From Brevundimonas guildfordensis (GTDB lineage Bacteria > Pseudomonadota > Alphaproteobacteria > Caulobacterales > Caulobacteraceae): a DNA stretch of 64,000 nucleotides. The stretch is from contig NZ_JACSQU010000001.1 of assembly GCF_014836405.1 (NCBI RefSeq), positions 1,302,001-1,366,000 of the forward strand. The letters run 5' to 3'. Positions 8,587 through 17,940 of the stretch are shown piece after piece. Both the position numbers and the translations under genes were made by a program. The notes beneath the pieces are model-generated. The model was not told the DNA's origin. It saw only the letters and a program-made list of their open reading frames with translations, and made no database searches. Each line of letters starts with the position of its first letter. Positions within the stretch are counted from its first letter, which is position 1.

Positions 8587-9936
8587 TCAGTCGAGGCTTT
8601 CAAGCACCGCGCGGGCGAAGGCGGCGACGTCGAACGGCTTGCCCGCCGGGTCTTCGCCGCGCCGCACGATGACGACGTCGCGACTGGGCACGATCACCAC
8701 ATACTGGCCCCGGTTGCCGAAGGCGGCGAAGGCGTCGGCGGGCACGCCTTCGGAGCGGTTCATCAGCCAGAAGGTCGCGCCATAGCCGAAGTCGCCCGTC
8801 GGCGGCTGCGGCCCGGAAGGCGCGGTCACATAGTCGCGCCAGCCCTGCGGCAGGATGCGCTCGCCCTCCCACACCCCGTCCTGCAGATACAGTTGGCCGA
8901 GACGCGCCAGATCGCGCGCCGTGGTCCAGACCTGGCTCGACAGGATGTAGTTGCCGCGCCAGTCGGTCTCGGCCCAAGTGTGCGTCATGCCCAGCGCGTC
9001 GAACAGTTCGGCAGGCGGATGGGCGGCGAAGCCCGGGGCCGCCGCCATAGTCGCCAGCAGGGTGTCGTTGTTGGCGTAGCGATAGACCGTCCCCACCGGC
9101 GCCAGCAGCGGCCAGCCCGGCGCCTGCTCGTCCACGGCCACGCCCCCGAAATACAGGGCGTCGGTGCGGTTGCCCGCCGTGTCGCTGGTCAGTCCCGACG
9201 ACATCCGCATCAGGGCGTCGACGGTGATGGCCGCGCGCGGGTCGCCCGACGTGCGCCAGTTCGGGATGGAGGCGGGCGCCTTCACATCCAGTTCGCCGCG
9301 CTGGACCGCCGCGCCGATGACGGTTCCGGCCAGGCTCTTGGCCACCGACCAGGTGCGCTGGGGCGTGTTCGGGCCAAAGTCGGGCGCATAGCGTTCCGCC
9401 ACCCGCTGGCCGCCCTGCATCACCACCACGCCGGTGGTGTTGGTCCCCGCGCCGAAGCCCTGATCGAAGGCGCGGCCGACGGCGGCCTCCAGCGCACGGG
9501 CGTTCCCCTTGGGTCGCGCGGTCGGCATGTCCGGCGCTGAAGCCCGGCGCGCCAGCGGGGCCCGTTCAGGCGCAGCGCCCGACACATAGCCCATCGGCTC
9601 GATGACGCAGCCGCGCCCGTCGGTCCAGGTCGCCACGCGCGGCGGGGCGGCCTGATCCCAGGCGACGGCGACCGTGTTCCCGGCCATCTCGGCCGTCATG
9701 GCGGCGACCAGCGGCTGGATTTCGGGATAGATCCCGACCAGTTCGTTCGCCTCGACGCTGGCCACGGTCCGTTCGGCCCCTGCGGCCCCCGCCGTATGCA
9801 CGGCGCTGCACACCGTCAGAGCCTTGTAGCCGGCCGCCAGGGCGCGGTGATTGGCCGAAGGCTCGGCCTGGGCGAAGGCCGTCGCCGGCAGGGACAGGAC
9901 GGCGGCGACAAAGAGAATGCGGGACGCGATTTTCAT
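8587..9936 (-). CDS. secreted serine hydrolase, beta-lactamase class C family
   Basis: 449 residues from ATG 9936 with a signal peptide (MKIASRILFVAAVLSLPATAFAQ), so periplasmic. The class C/esterase fold is shown by the SxxK nucleophile motif (SVAKSLAGTVIG), the YxN motif (YRYANND) and the C-terminal GNRGQYVVIVPSRDVVIVRRG strand. About 120 residues precede the catalytic domain and carry no recognisable motif. Such proteins include esterases, D-aminopeptidases and penicillin-binding-like enzymes; the substrate is not evident. Confidence 0.88.
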   Translation of the reverse strand: MKIASRILFVAAVLSLPATAFAQAEPSANHRALAAGYKALTVCSAVHTAGAAGAERTVASVEANELVGIYPEIQPLVAAMTAEMAGNTVAVAWDQAAPPRVATWTDGRGCVIEPMGYVSGAAPERAPLARRASAPDMPTARPKGNARALEAAVGRAFDQGFGAGTNTTGVVVMQGGQRVAERYAPDFGPNTPQRTWSVAKSLAGTVIGAAVQRGELDVKAPASIPNWRTSGDPRAAITVDALMRMSSGLTSDTAGNRTDALYFGGVAVDEQAPGWPLLAPVGTVYRYANNDTLLATMAAAPGFAAHPPAELFDALGMTHTWAETDWRGNYILSSQVWTTARDLARLGQLYLQDGVWEGERILPQGWRDYVTAPSGPQPPTGDFGYGATFWLMNRSEGVPADAFAAFGNRGQYVVIVPSRDVVIVRRGEDPAGKPFDVAAFARAVLESLD

Positions 9937-9981
9937 GCGGCCACGCTTCAACGCCTCGCCCGGCCTGTCAACGCATTCCCG

Positions 9982-11772
9982 TCAGCCCAGCGCCTCGAAC
10001 CGATCGATCAGGCCTTCCAGCCGCTTTGTCCCAATGGTCCAGAAGGCCGGGTCGCGCGGGTTCAGGCCGAACGGCTTCAGCGCCTCGACATAGGTCCGCG
10101 CGCCGCCGCCCGACAGCAGGTCGCGATACAAGGGCGTAAAGGCCGCCGGGTCCTTGGCCCGGGTCTCCATCAGCGCCGCCACCAGCAGGTCGCCGAAGGC
10201 GTAGGCATAGACATAGAAGGGCGCGTGGACGAAGTGGCTGACATAGGCCCACCAGTCCTCATAGCCGCTCAGATCGACGGACGGGCCGAGGCTGGCGCCC
10301 AGCTCCTCCATCCAGATTTCGCGGATGCGCTCGACCGGGACCTCGCCCGCCGTCCGCTCGTCGTGGAAGCGCGTCTCGAAGCGGTGGAAGGCGATCTGGC
10401 GCACCACCGTGTTCAGCCCGTCCTCGATCCGGCCCGCCAGCAGGGCGCGCTGCTCGTCCGGCGTCGCCTGGGCCAGCAGGCGGTCGAAGGTCAGGCCCTC
10501 GGCGAAGATCGACGCCGTCTCGGCCAGCGTCAGCGGCGTGTCGGCCAGCAGCGACCCCTGCCCCGCCGCCAGCGTCTGGTGCACGCCGTGACCCAGCTCG
10601 TGCGCCAGCGTCAGCACGTCGCGCCGCTCGCCCATCCAGTTCAAAAAGACATAGGGGTGGCGATCCGCCGTCACCGGGTGGGCGTAGGCGCCGGACTGCT
10701 TGCCCGCTCGCGCCCGCGCGTCGATCCACGGCCGGTCGAAGAACCAGCCCGCCCGCTCGGCGAAGTCGCCGCCCAGGTCGGCGAAGCTGGACAGCACCAC
10801 CTCGCGCCCGCCCGCCCAGTCATAGGCGCGCGACGCCGCCGCCTCGATCGGGGCGTTGCGATCCCAGTGGGCGAGCCTGTCCTGGCCCATCGCCTTGGCC
10901 TTCAGCGCATAATAGCGGTGCGACAGGCGCGGATAGGCCTGCGCCACGGCCTCGGCCATGGCGTCCACGCTCTCGCCGTCGACTTCGTTGCCCAGGTGGC
11001 GGCTGTCGGCGGGACGTTTGAAGCCGCGCTTGCGATCCTCCAGCGCCTTTTCGGCGGCGACGGTGTTCAGCACCATGGCCATGGTCCGGGCGATGCCGGA
11101 GAAGGCTGCCGACAGGCCCTCGCCCGCCGCCTGACGCTTGGCCGCGTCCGCGTCGGTCAGTCGGTTCAGCCCCTCGGCCAAAGTCAGTTCTTCCTCGCCC
11201 ACCGAGGCGCGCAGTACGGCCAGGGTCTCGTCGAACAGGCGCGGCCATTGGGCCTGGATGGGGCCGCGCTCGGCGATGAAGGTCTCCAGTTCGGCCGACA
11301 GCTCATGCGGCTTCATCGCCCGCAACCGGCGCAGCCACGGCGCCCAGCGCGCCGCCGGCGCATGAGCCGCCAGCGCCGCCTCCACCGCCGCCTCGTCCAG
11401 GGCGTTGATCTCCAGCGTCAGCCAGACGGTCGGCGTGGCGATGACGGTCAGCTTCTCGCGCACATCGGCCTCGAACCCTTGCGCCGCCGCGTCTTCGCGG
11501 TTGGTCGAGGCGGCCAGGAAGGCGTAGGCGCCCAAGCCTCCCATCACGTCCGCCGCCTGTTCGTAAAGCCCGATCGTCTCGTCCAGCGCGCGGCCCAACT
11601 CGGCGCCCGACAGGGCGGCCAGCCGCCCCTGGAAGGCGTTCATCCGCTCCACCAACGCCTTTGCGCGCTCCAGATCGGCGGCGATGCGCGGGTCTTCGCG
11701 CGAGGCGTAAAGGTCGGACAGGTCCCACAAAGGGGCGTCGGCGAATTCGGTCGGTTTGACGGGGGCGTTCAT
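9982..11772 (-). CDS. M3 family oligoendopeptidase
   Basis: Zinc metallopeptidase, 596 residues from ATG 11772 (MNAPVKPTEFADAPLWDLSDLY is a typical start). The catalytic HExxH is seen in LTLAHELGHGVHQTL, and the third ligand region is ETASIFAEGLTFDRLL. The length matches PepF/M3B enzymes. These are cytoplasmic and degrade short peptides. There is no signal sequence. It stands alone, divergent from the DUF4153 gene. The long plus-strand frame opposite it is a codon-bias shadow. Confidence 0.93.
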   Translation of the reverse strand: MNAPVKPTEFADAPLWDLSDLYASREDPRIAADLERAKALVERMNAFQGRLAALSGAELGRALDETIGLYEQAADVMGGLGAYAFLAASTNREDAAAQGFEADVREKLTVIATPTVWLTLEINALDEAAVEAALAAHAPAARWAPWLRRLRAMKPHELSAELETFIAERGPIQAQWPRLFDETLAVLRASVGEEELTLAEGLNRLTDADAAKRQAAGEGLSAAFSGIARTMAMVLNTVAAEKALEDRKRGFKRPADSRHLGNEVDGESVDAMAEAVAQAYPRLSHRYYALKAKAMGQDRLAHWDRNAPIEAAASRAYDWAGGREVVLSSFADLGGDFAERAGWFFDRPWIDARARAGKQSGAYAHPVTADRHPYVFLNWMGERRDVLTLAHELGHGVHQTLAAGQGSLLADTPLTLAETASIFAEGLTFDRLLAQATPDEQRALLAGRIEDGLNTVVRQIAFHRFETRFHDERTAGEVPVERIREIWMEELGASLGPSVDLSGYEDWWAYVSHFVHAPFYVYAYAFGDLLVAALMETRAKDPAAFTPLYRDLLSGGGARTYVEALKPFGLNPRDPAFWTIGTKRLEGLIDRFEALG

Positions 11773-11892
11773 AGGTTTGGTTGTGGGGAGGCCAAGGGCG
11801 CGATGCAAGCCGCCGGTCGCCTTACGGCGGGAGAGAGTGGACGCAGCGCCCGTCGCCAGTCCAACATCGCCGCGCATCAGCAAGAGGCGCCT

Positions 11893-13698
11893 ATGACTCA
11901 ATCCGCTCCCGATCCCACTGGCCGCGCCTCGCTGGACGGCGCGCGCGGGCTCGCCGCCATTCGTATCGGCATCGGGCTGGCGCAGGGCGTGCTCCTGTAT
12001 CTGCTGTATCGGTCTGCGGCGCAGGCGGAGGGGCTGTCCTGGCCCGCTACCCAGCCGCCGCTGTTCGCCGCCCTGGTGCTGGCGGCCTTGTTCACGCCGG
12101 TGATGCTGCTAGCGGGCGTGGGGCGGATGGGATGGAAGGCGCTTTCGCTGTGGGGGGCGGTGGCGGCGATGATCCTGGCCTTGCTGGGCTGGCACGACGC
12201 GGCCCAACAGGCGCGCGACTATTTCCACCCGCCCTATCTGCGCTTCCCGGTCGTCGCCTTCGCGGCGGCCGCCCTGTTCATCGCCCACCACCTGATCACG
12301 CCAGCCATCCAGAGCCATCGCTGGATCGCCGATTTCGACGACTATTTCGACACGGCGTGGAAGGCCGGGGTGCAGCTGGCGCTGTCGCTGGGCTTCACCG
12401 GCGCATTCTGGTTGCTGCTGTTCCTGGGCGCTGCCCTGTTCCGCGTCATCGGCCTCAGCTTCCTGGCCGATCTGATCGATGAGAAGTGGTTCTCCATCCC
12501 CGTCTCCTGCCTGGTCTTCGCGGTGGCGGTGCAGTTGACCGACGTGCGCGGCGGGCTGATCCGGGGCGTGCGGACGGTGGCGCTGATGCTGCTGTCCTGG
12601 CTGCTGCTGGTCATCACCGTCCTGGTCGCGGGTTTCCTGGCCGCCCTGCCCTTCACCGGACTGGACGGGCTGTGGAAGACGGGCAGCGCCACGGCCCTGG
12701 TGCTGTCGGCGGCCGCCGCCCTCATCGTGCTGATCAACACCGCCTATCAGGACGGCCGCGAGGATAATCTGCCGCCCGCCGCGCTGCGGATCGCCGTGCG
12801 CGTCGCCGCCGTGCTGCTGACGCCGCTGATCCTGATCGCGATCTGGGGTCTTTCGCTGCGTATCGGCCAGCACGGCCTGACGCCCGACCGCATCATCGCC
12901 TCAGCCTGTGCGCTGGTCGGCCTGCTCTACGCCGTCGGCTACGGCTGGGCGGCGCTGTCGCCGCTGTGGCGCAAGACCGCGTGGATGAAGCCGCTGGAGC
13001 GCACCAACATCCTGGCCGCCATCCTGACCGTGCTGGTCATCCTGGCTCTGTTCAGCCCTGTGGCCGATCCGGCCCGCCTGTCGGTCAACGACCAGATGGC
13101 GCGGCTGAAGCGCGGCGTCGTCAGCGCGGCCCGGTTCGACTACGTCTTCCTGCGCTATGATGCAGGCAAGGCGGGACGCGCCGCCCTGGCCGAACTGGCG
13201 AAGTCCTCCGACGCCGAGATCGCCCGCCACGCGAAAGCGGCCCAGGCGTCGACCTCGCGCTATGATCTGGCGGAAACGACGACGCCCCCGCGCACGCCAA
13301 CCATCGCGGCCTGGCCTGCGAACCAGCCGCTGCCTGCGGCCTTCGTGGCGTCGGCGCCCGCCGGCGACCCTCGCTACGACTGCAGCGAACAAAATGACTG
13401 CCTGGCCGTCCAGCGAGACCTGAACGGCGACGGCCGCGAAGAAATCCTGCTGGCGTCCTCGTATAATATCGCCCTCTTCGCGCAAGGCGACGACGACCGC
13501 TGGGTCCATCAGGGCGACTATCAGGTCGCGCACTGCCCTGGCCCGGACGCGGCCCGCCGCGACCTGCGCGAGGCGCTGAAGCGTCCCGATCTGGAAGCGG
13601 TCGCCACGGCTTGGCCGGATCTGGGCGTGGGCGGGCAAACCGGGCGGTTCCAGCCCAAAGACAACTGCCCGCCAAAACCCTCCGGCGTTAACCCCTGA
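11893..13698 (+). CDS. DUF4153 membrane protein with extracytoplasmic C-terminal domain
   Basis: 601 residues starting at ATG 11893; the frame is open much further upstream but there it opposes the peptidase gene. It has about ten or more predicted membrane helices up to residue ~400, in the DUF4153 pattern (FWLLLFLGAALFRVIGL, FSIPVSCLVFAVAVQLTDVR). A ~180-residue soluble part follows and includes a cysteine-flanked CLAVQRDLNGDGREEILLA segment resembling an FG-GAP/calcium-loop repeat. The function of DUF4153 proteins is unknown. Confidence 0.82.
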   Translation: MTQSAPDPTGRASLDGARGLAAIRIGIGLAQGVLLYLLYRSAAQAEGLSWPATQPPLFAALVLAALFTPVMLLAGVGRMGWKALSLWGAVAAMILALLGWHDAAQQARDYFHPPYLRFPVVAFAAAALFIAHHLITPAIQSHRWIADFDDYFDTAWKAGVQLALSLGFTGAFWLLLFLGAALFRVIGLSFLADLIDEKWFSIPVSCLVFAVAVQLTDVRGGLIRGVRTVALMLLSWLLLVITVLVAGFLAALPFTGLDGLWKTGSATALVLSAAAALIVLINTAYQDGREDNLPPAALRIAVRVAAVLLTPLILIAIWGLSLRIGQHGLTPDRIIASACALVGLLYAVGYGWAALSPLWRKTAWMKPLERTNILAAILTVLVILALFSPVADPARLSVNDQMARLKRGVVSAARFDYVFLRYDAGKAGRAALAELAKSSDAEIARHAKAAQASTSRYDLAETTTPPRTPTIAAWPANQPLPAAFVASAPAGDPRYDCSEQNDCLAVQRDLNGDGREEILLASSYNIALFAQGDDDRWVHQGDYQVAHCPGPDAARRDLREALKRPDLEAVATAWPDLGVGGQTGRFQPKDNCPPKPSGVNP

Positions 13699-13813
13699 CT
13701 CAGGTCTCCGAAACCCGATCTTCATTCCCTCCATTTTAGGGTTGTGTCGAAACGAGCCAGTCCCGACCTAATGAGGACGGCCGTTCGATGGTGATGTTGA
13801 AGGGTGTGTTCCT

Positions 13814-15289
<1,476 letters not shown>

Positions 15290-15376
15290 CCGCGCAGGTC
15301 TTTCCGTTCAGGGTTCCAACAGCGCGCGTTTCAAGCCACACCTCTTCGTCCTGTTCACGGAGGGGAGTTTTCCATC

Positions 15377-16042
15377 TTGTTTCGTCAAACCGCCGTCGCC
15401 CTGAGTCTGGCGTCCGTCGCCGCCCTGACCGCCGCCTGCTCCAACTCTGACGCCGCGGCCAAGCCGGACGCGTCAACCTCGGCCTCAGCCAAAGCTGTCG
15501 CCCTGCCGCCAGAGTGCGAGAATCACCCGCTGCTGCCCGCCATGCCGGCCGCGCAGACCCTCGCCGGCAAGCCGCTGACCGAGGTCGACTGTCAGGCCTT
15601 CTCCGTCGCGATGACCTATGGCGAGCCGGGGACCAGCGCCAAGATTACGCTGATCGACGCCCAGGCGCCGATTCCCGAGGACGTCGGGCCGATGGCCGGG
15701 CTGCTCGTCGCAGCGCAGAAGACCGCTTATGAGAGCGTTTCTCGCGGCGTCATCCTCGCGAAGGGCATGCGCGAGGCCACCCTCTCCTCACCTGCCGCCG
15801 TCGCCTCCATCGGCGGCGAAAACTATCTGTCGGTCGTGATGGACGGCCCGACGGGCGAACCGGCCGTCATCAGTGTCGAGCCCCAGGACGCCGAAGGCCG
15901 CGTCGGCGGGTTGATGAGCGCGCTCAAAGGCCGTTACGCGCTGACCATCGGCATCGAACAGGATGAGTTGTCCGGAGCCGAAGCCGCGCGCGCGGCCTAT
16001 CAGCCCTATTTCGACGCCATGCGCCTGAACGCCCTGCCTTAA
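15377..16042 (+). CDS. hypothetical lipoprotein, 221 aa
   Basis: Starts at a TTG (15377) with GGAGGGGAG about ten bases upstream; no ATG gives the same signal peptide. The N-terminus is a lipoprotein signal with lipobox LTAAC, followed by an Ala/Ser/Lys-rich linker, so the product is probably anchored in the cell envelope. The mature part contains two cysteines (PECENHP, VDCQAF) and is otherwise not recognised. It lies 87 bases after the sigma-54 activator gene and may be read through from it. Confidence 0.7.
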   Translation: MFRQTAVALSLASVAALTAACSNSDAAAKPDASTSASAKAVALPPECENHPLLPAMPAAQTLAGKPLTEVDCQAFSVAMTYGEPGTSAKITLIDAQAPIPEDVGPMAGLLVAAQKTAYESVSRGVILAKGMREATLSSPAAVASIGGENYLSVVMDGPTGEPAVISVEPQDAEGRVGGLMSALKGRYALTIGIEQDELSGAEAARAAYQPYFDAMRLNALP

Positions 16043-16284
16043 GGCATCCGGCTGGCGGGCAGGCCCCTGTTTTCTTGGCTTCGCCCCGCCGCTCCGCTTG
16101 ACGCGTTCAGTCGCCGCCGCTACGTCCGCGGCGTCGAAAAGATTTCAGGCCGGTGCGGTTATTCCGGCCCTCGCTAAGGCGAGATTTAGTCGCGTAGCTT
16201 TGCGCGAACCCGCGGCGCCACCTGATCAGGATGGCGCGCGGGGTCATTCGCTCTCGTTCGCCGTCCGCAAATTGCGAGAACGAC

Positions 16285-16527
16285 GTGAACGAGAAAAAAA
16301 TCCTTCTGCTGGCTCAGGGCTTCATCACCATGATGATGGCCTTCTCCATGTCGGGCGTCATGAGCCTGATTACGCTCGGCCCGTCCCGCGAATGGCTGAT
16401 CGAATGGCCCATCGCCTTTATCATGGCCTGGCCCATCGCCTTCTGCTTCACCCTGGTCATCGGCCCGCTGGGCTTCAAGATGGCTCACAGGGTCATGGGC
16501 CTGCTGGGCACCCGCGCCGCGCGCTAG
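16285..16527 (+). CDS. DUF2798 small membrane protein
   Basis: 80 residues from a GTG at 16285. Two membrane helices match the DUF2798 pattern (LLAQGFITMMMAFSMSGVMSLITLG, WPIAFIMAWPIAFCFTLVIGPLGF). The function is unknown. The upstream part of the open frame (16231-16284) has no hydrophobic or conserved character and no good ribosome site. The 240 bases before it contain short hairpins but no clear gene. Confidence 0.75.
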   Translation: MNEKKILLLAQGFITMMMAFSMSGVMSLITLGPSREWLIEWPIAFIMAWPIAFCFTLVIGPLGFKMAHRVMGLLGTRAAR

Positions 16528-16559
16528 GCCGCAACGGAGCCGCCGCGGCGTGGCCGGGC

Positions 16560-16871
16560 TCAGGTCTGGGGCTTGCGCGCCCATGGCCGTCGTGGCGGCT
16601 CGCCCTTGGCCTTGGCGGTGATCTCTTTCAGCTTGCGGCCCTGCATGGCCGAGAGCGCCTGCCCCGGCGCGCCTTTTTCAGGATCGGCGAAGGCGCGGCC
16701 ATGCTCTCGAATCCGTTCGTCGACCGAATCGAGGAACTCGTCTTCCCAGTCGGACAGGGAAACGCCCGCCTTCTCGGCCGAGCGGCGGGCGCGTTTCAGG
16801 GCGTTGAGCGCCGACCGCTTGGCGGCCGCGCGCTGCATTTCATAAGGGCTGAGCGGCGGCTTCCGCTTCAA
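16560..16871 (-). CDS. conserved hypothetical basic protein
   Basis: 103 residues, lysine- and arginine-rich, predicted largely helical (YEMQRAAAKRSALNALKRARRSAEKAG, then WEDEFLDSVDERIREHG), ending in a basic tail. It has no signal or membrane segment. The family is not recognised. It begins 11 bases after the gapR stop on the same strand, so it is almost certainly co-transcribed with gapR. A nucleic-acid-related role is a guess from composition and context. Confidence 0.7.
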   Translation of the reverse strand: MKRKPPLSPYEMQRAAAKRSALNALKRARRSAEKAGVSLSDWEDEFLDSVDERIREHGRAFADPEKGAPGQALSAMQGRKLKEITAKAKGEPPRRPWARKPQT

Positions 16872-16882
16872 GCCCGGGCGCC

Positions 16883-17155
16883 TCAGATCTCGCCGAGGGC
16901 CGAGAGGTAGAGGTCGAGAATCGCTTCTTCTTCCTGACGCTTGGCCTTGTCCTGCTTGCGCAGGCGCAGAACCTTGCGCAGCACCTTGACGTCATAGCCT
17001 TCGCCCTTGGCTTCGGCGAAGACCTCCTTCATGTCGCCCATGACGGCCTGCTTGTCCTCTTCGAGGCGCTCCAGGCGTTCGATGATGGAGCGCAGACGGC
17101 CCTGGGCCGTGGCGGTCAGGACGTCGGGGCTGGCGTCGAAGGAAGCGTCGTCCAT
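16883..17155 (-). CDS. gapR: GapR family nucleoid-associated protein (DUF2312)
   Basis: 90 residues from ATG 17155. The DUF2312 pattern is complete: an N-terminal acidic tail, RLRSIIERLERLEEDKQAVMGDMKEVFAEAKGEGYDVKVLRKVLRLRKQ, and a C-terminal EEEAILDLYLSALG helix. In Caulobacter GapR is an essential protein that clamps overtwisted DNA ahead of replication and transcription machinery and stimulates topoisomerases. The upstream region carries three regularly spaced repeats and one GANTC methylation site (17308-17312), which may matter for its regulation. Confidence 0.93.
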   Translation of the reverse strand: MDDASFDASPDVLTATAQGRLRSIIERLERLEEDKQAVMGDMKEVFAEAKGEGYDVKVLRKVLRLRKQDKAKRQEEEAILDLYLSALGEI

Positions 17156-17190
17156 GACTGAACTCCAGAACTCATAAACAGGCTGCGCCC

Positions 17191-17296
17191 TCAAACAGGC
17201 CAAGGGCCGTTAGGGCAAGAAATAAAGCTCTCAAACAGGCCGAAAGCCGTTAGGGCGACTAAGCACGTCCTCAAGCAGGCCAAGGGCCGTTAGGGC
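17191..17296. repeat. three direct repeats with an exact 40-bp period upstream of gapR
   Basis: Copies at 17191-17216, 17231-17256 and 17271-17296. Each is 26 bp, begins TCAAACAGGCC (TCAAGCAGGCC in the third) and ends GCCGTTAGGGC. The 14-bp spacers are unrelated to each other. Each copy contains a short inverted repeat: GGCC-AAG-GGCC in copies 1 and 3, and GGC-CGAAA-GCC in copy 2. They lie 36-141 bases upstream of the gapR start codon, in its promoter or untranslated leader. The function is unknown. Confidence 0.9.
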
Positions 17297-17351
17297 CGCT
17301 TGAGAAAGAATCACTAATCACGCGCAGGCGCAGGGCTCAACGCCGGACGCG

Positions 17352-17377
17352 AAAAAGCCGCGGACAACGCCCGCGGC
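17352..17377 (-). terminator. intrinsic terminator downstream of rpmJ
   Basis: Perfect seven-base stem GCCGCGG/CCGCGGC (17357-17363 with 17371-17377), seven-base loop, followed on the minus strand by TTTTT. It lies 80 bases after the rpmJ stop and separates rpmJ from gapR. Confidence 0.85.
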
Positions 17378-17457
17378 CCTGTGGATAGTCATCCCATCCA
17401 CCGACGATCGGCGCGCGCCTCGCCTTCAGCAGGCAGGGCGCGCCGGATCGCGCCTGA

Positions 17458-17583
17458 TCAGCCTTGCTTGGCTTTGAAGCGCGGGTCGGTCTTGTTGATG
17501 ACGTACAGAACGCCCTTGCGACGAACGATCTTGCAGTCGCGGTGGCGACCCTTCAGCGATTTCAGCGAGCTACGGACCTTCAT
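17458..17583 (-). CDS. rpmJ: 50S ribosomal protein L36
   Basis: 41 residues from ATG 17583. It has the characteristic [24 protein letters not shown] start and the [13 protein letters not shown] end. Only one cysteine is present, so this is the zinc-independent (type B, C-minus) form common in Alphaproteobacteria. The open frame continues upstream without a ribosome site, but that part is not ribosomal protein. It is a single-gene transcript with its own terminator. Confidence 0.95.
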   Translation of the reverse strand: MKVRSSLKSLKGRHRDCKIVRRKGVLYVINKTDPRFKAKQG

Positions 17584-17622
17584 GGTCGGACGTCCCGGAT
17601 TTGGAGGCCCGTGAGGGCGGGT

Positions 17623-17653
17623 AAAACAAAAGAGCCGCGGGCGAACCTGCGGC
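17623..17653 (-). terminator. hairpin and T-run in the rpmJ leader: terminator or attenuator
   Basis: On the minus strand GCCGC-A-GG-TTCG-CC-C-GCGGC forms a hairpin (17634-17653), followed by CTCTTTTGTTTT. It lies 40-70 bases upstream of the rpmJ start codon. No minus-strand gene is seen upstream of it, so it is more likely a leader element of rpmJ than the end of another transcript. Regulation by attenuation is inference. Confidence 0.6.
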
Positions 17654-17940
17654 GGAGGCGGTCGTATAGAGAGGCCTTGGCCTTTCGTCAACATTCCGCG
17701 CGGGGAATCCGCTGGAGGCCTGGCCTCCGAGTCGAACGGAGGATCTCCGGACATGCACGTCCGACGCGTCGCCCCTCCGCCACCAGGCCGTGCTCAGGGA
17801 ACGGCGCAATGTAAATTCTCTCCCCTTAACCGCCTACTGTCGAAAAGGGTTAACGGCGCTTTCACCCTTATCACGGAAACTGATCTCGCCTTCGCGCGCT
17901 TGTGATTGGTCGTGGAATTCGGGGGCGTTAGCCTGTGCTC
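17654..17940. other. intergenic region between rpmJ and the transglycosylase gene
   Basis: No gene is seen in these 287 bases; together with the rpmJ leader the gap is 357 bases. It should hold the divergent promoters of rpmJ and the lytic transglycosylase. An inverted pair TTAACC (17826-17831) and GGTTAA (17848-17853) lies about 90 bases before the latter. These resemble CtrA half-sites but do not have the TTAA-N7-TTAA arrangement. Confidence 0.4.

Noticed and set aside
9796..11892. Very long plus-strand open frame upstream of the DUF4153 start
   Set aside because: It is antisense to the M3 peptidase gene and shows the His/Arg/Gln-rich composition of a shadow frame. The real protein starts at 11893.
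16043..16284. Small RNA gene in the 240-base gap before the DUF2798 gene
   Set aside because: Several short GC hairpins are present, but no promoter or terminator pair defines a transcript.
17191..17296. Short CRISPR array
   Set aside because: Repeats are 26 bp but spacers only 14 bp, there are just three copies, and no cas genes are near. The array lies in the gapR leader or promoter.
17380..17388. DnaA box (TGTGGATAG) next to gapR, possible origin
   Set aside because: Single copy with one mismatch, directly beside a terminator, no cluster of boxes or AT-rich region.
17826..17853. CtrA operator before the transglycosylase gene
   Set aside because: TTAACC and GGTTAA are inverted and 16 bases apart, not the direct TTAA-N7-TTAA arrangement; kept only as a remark.
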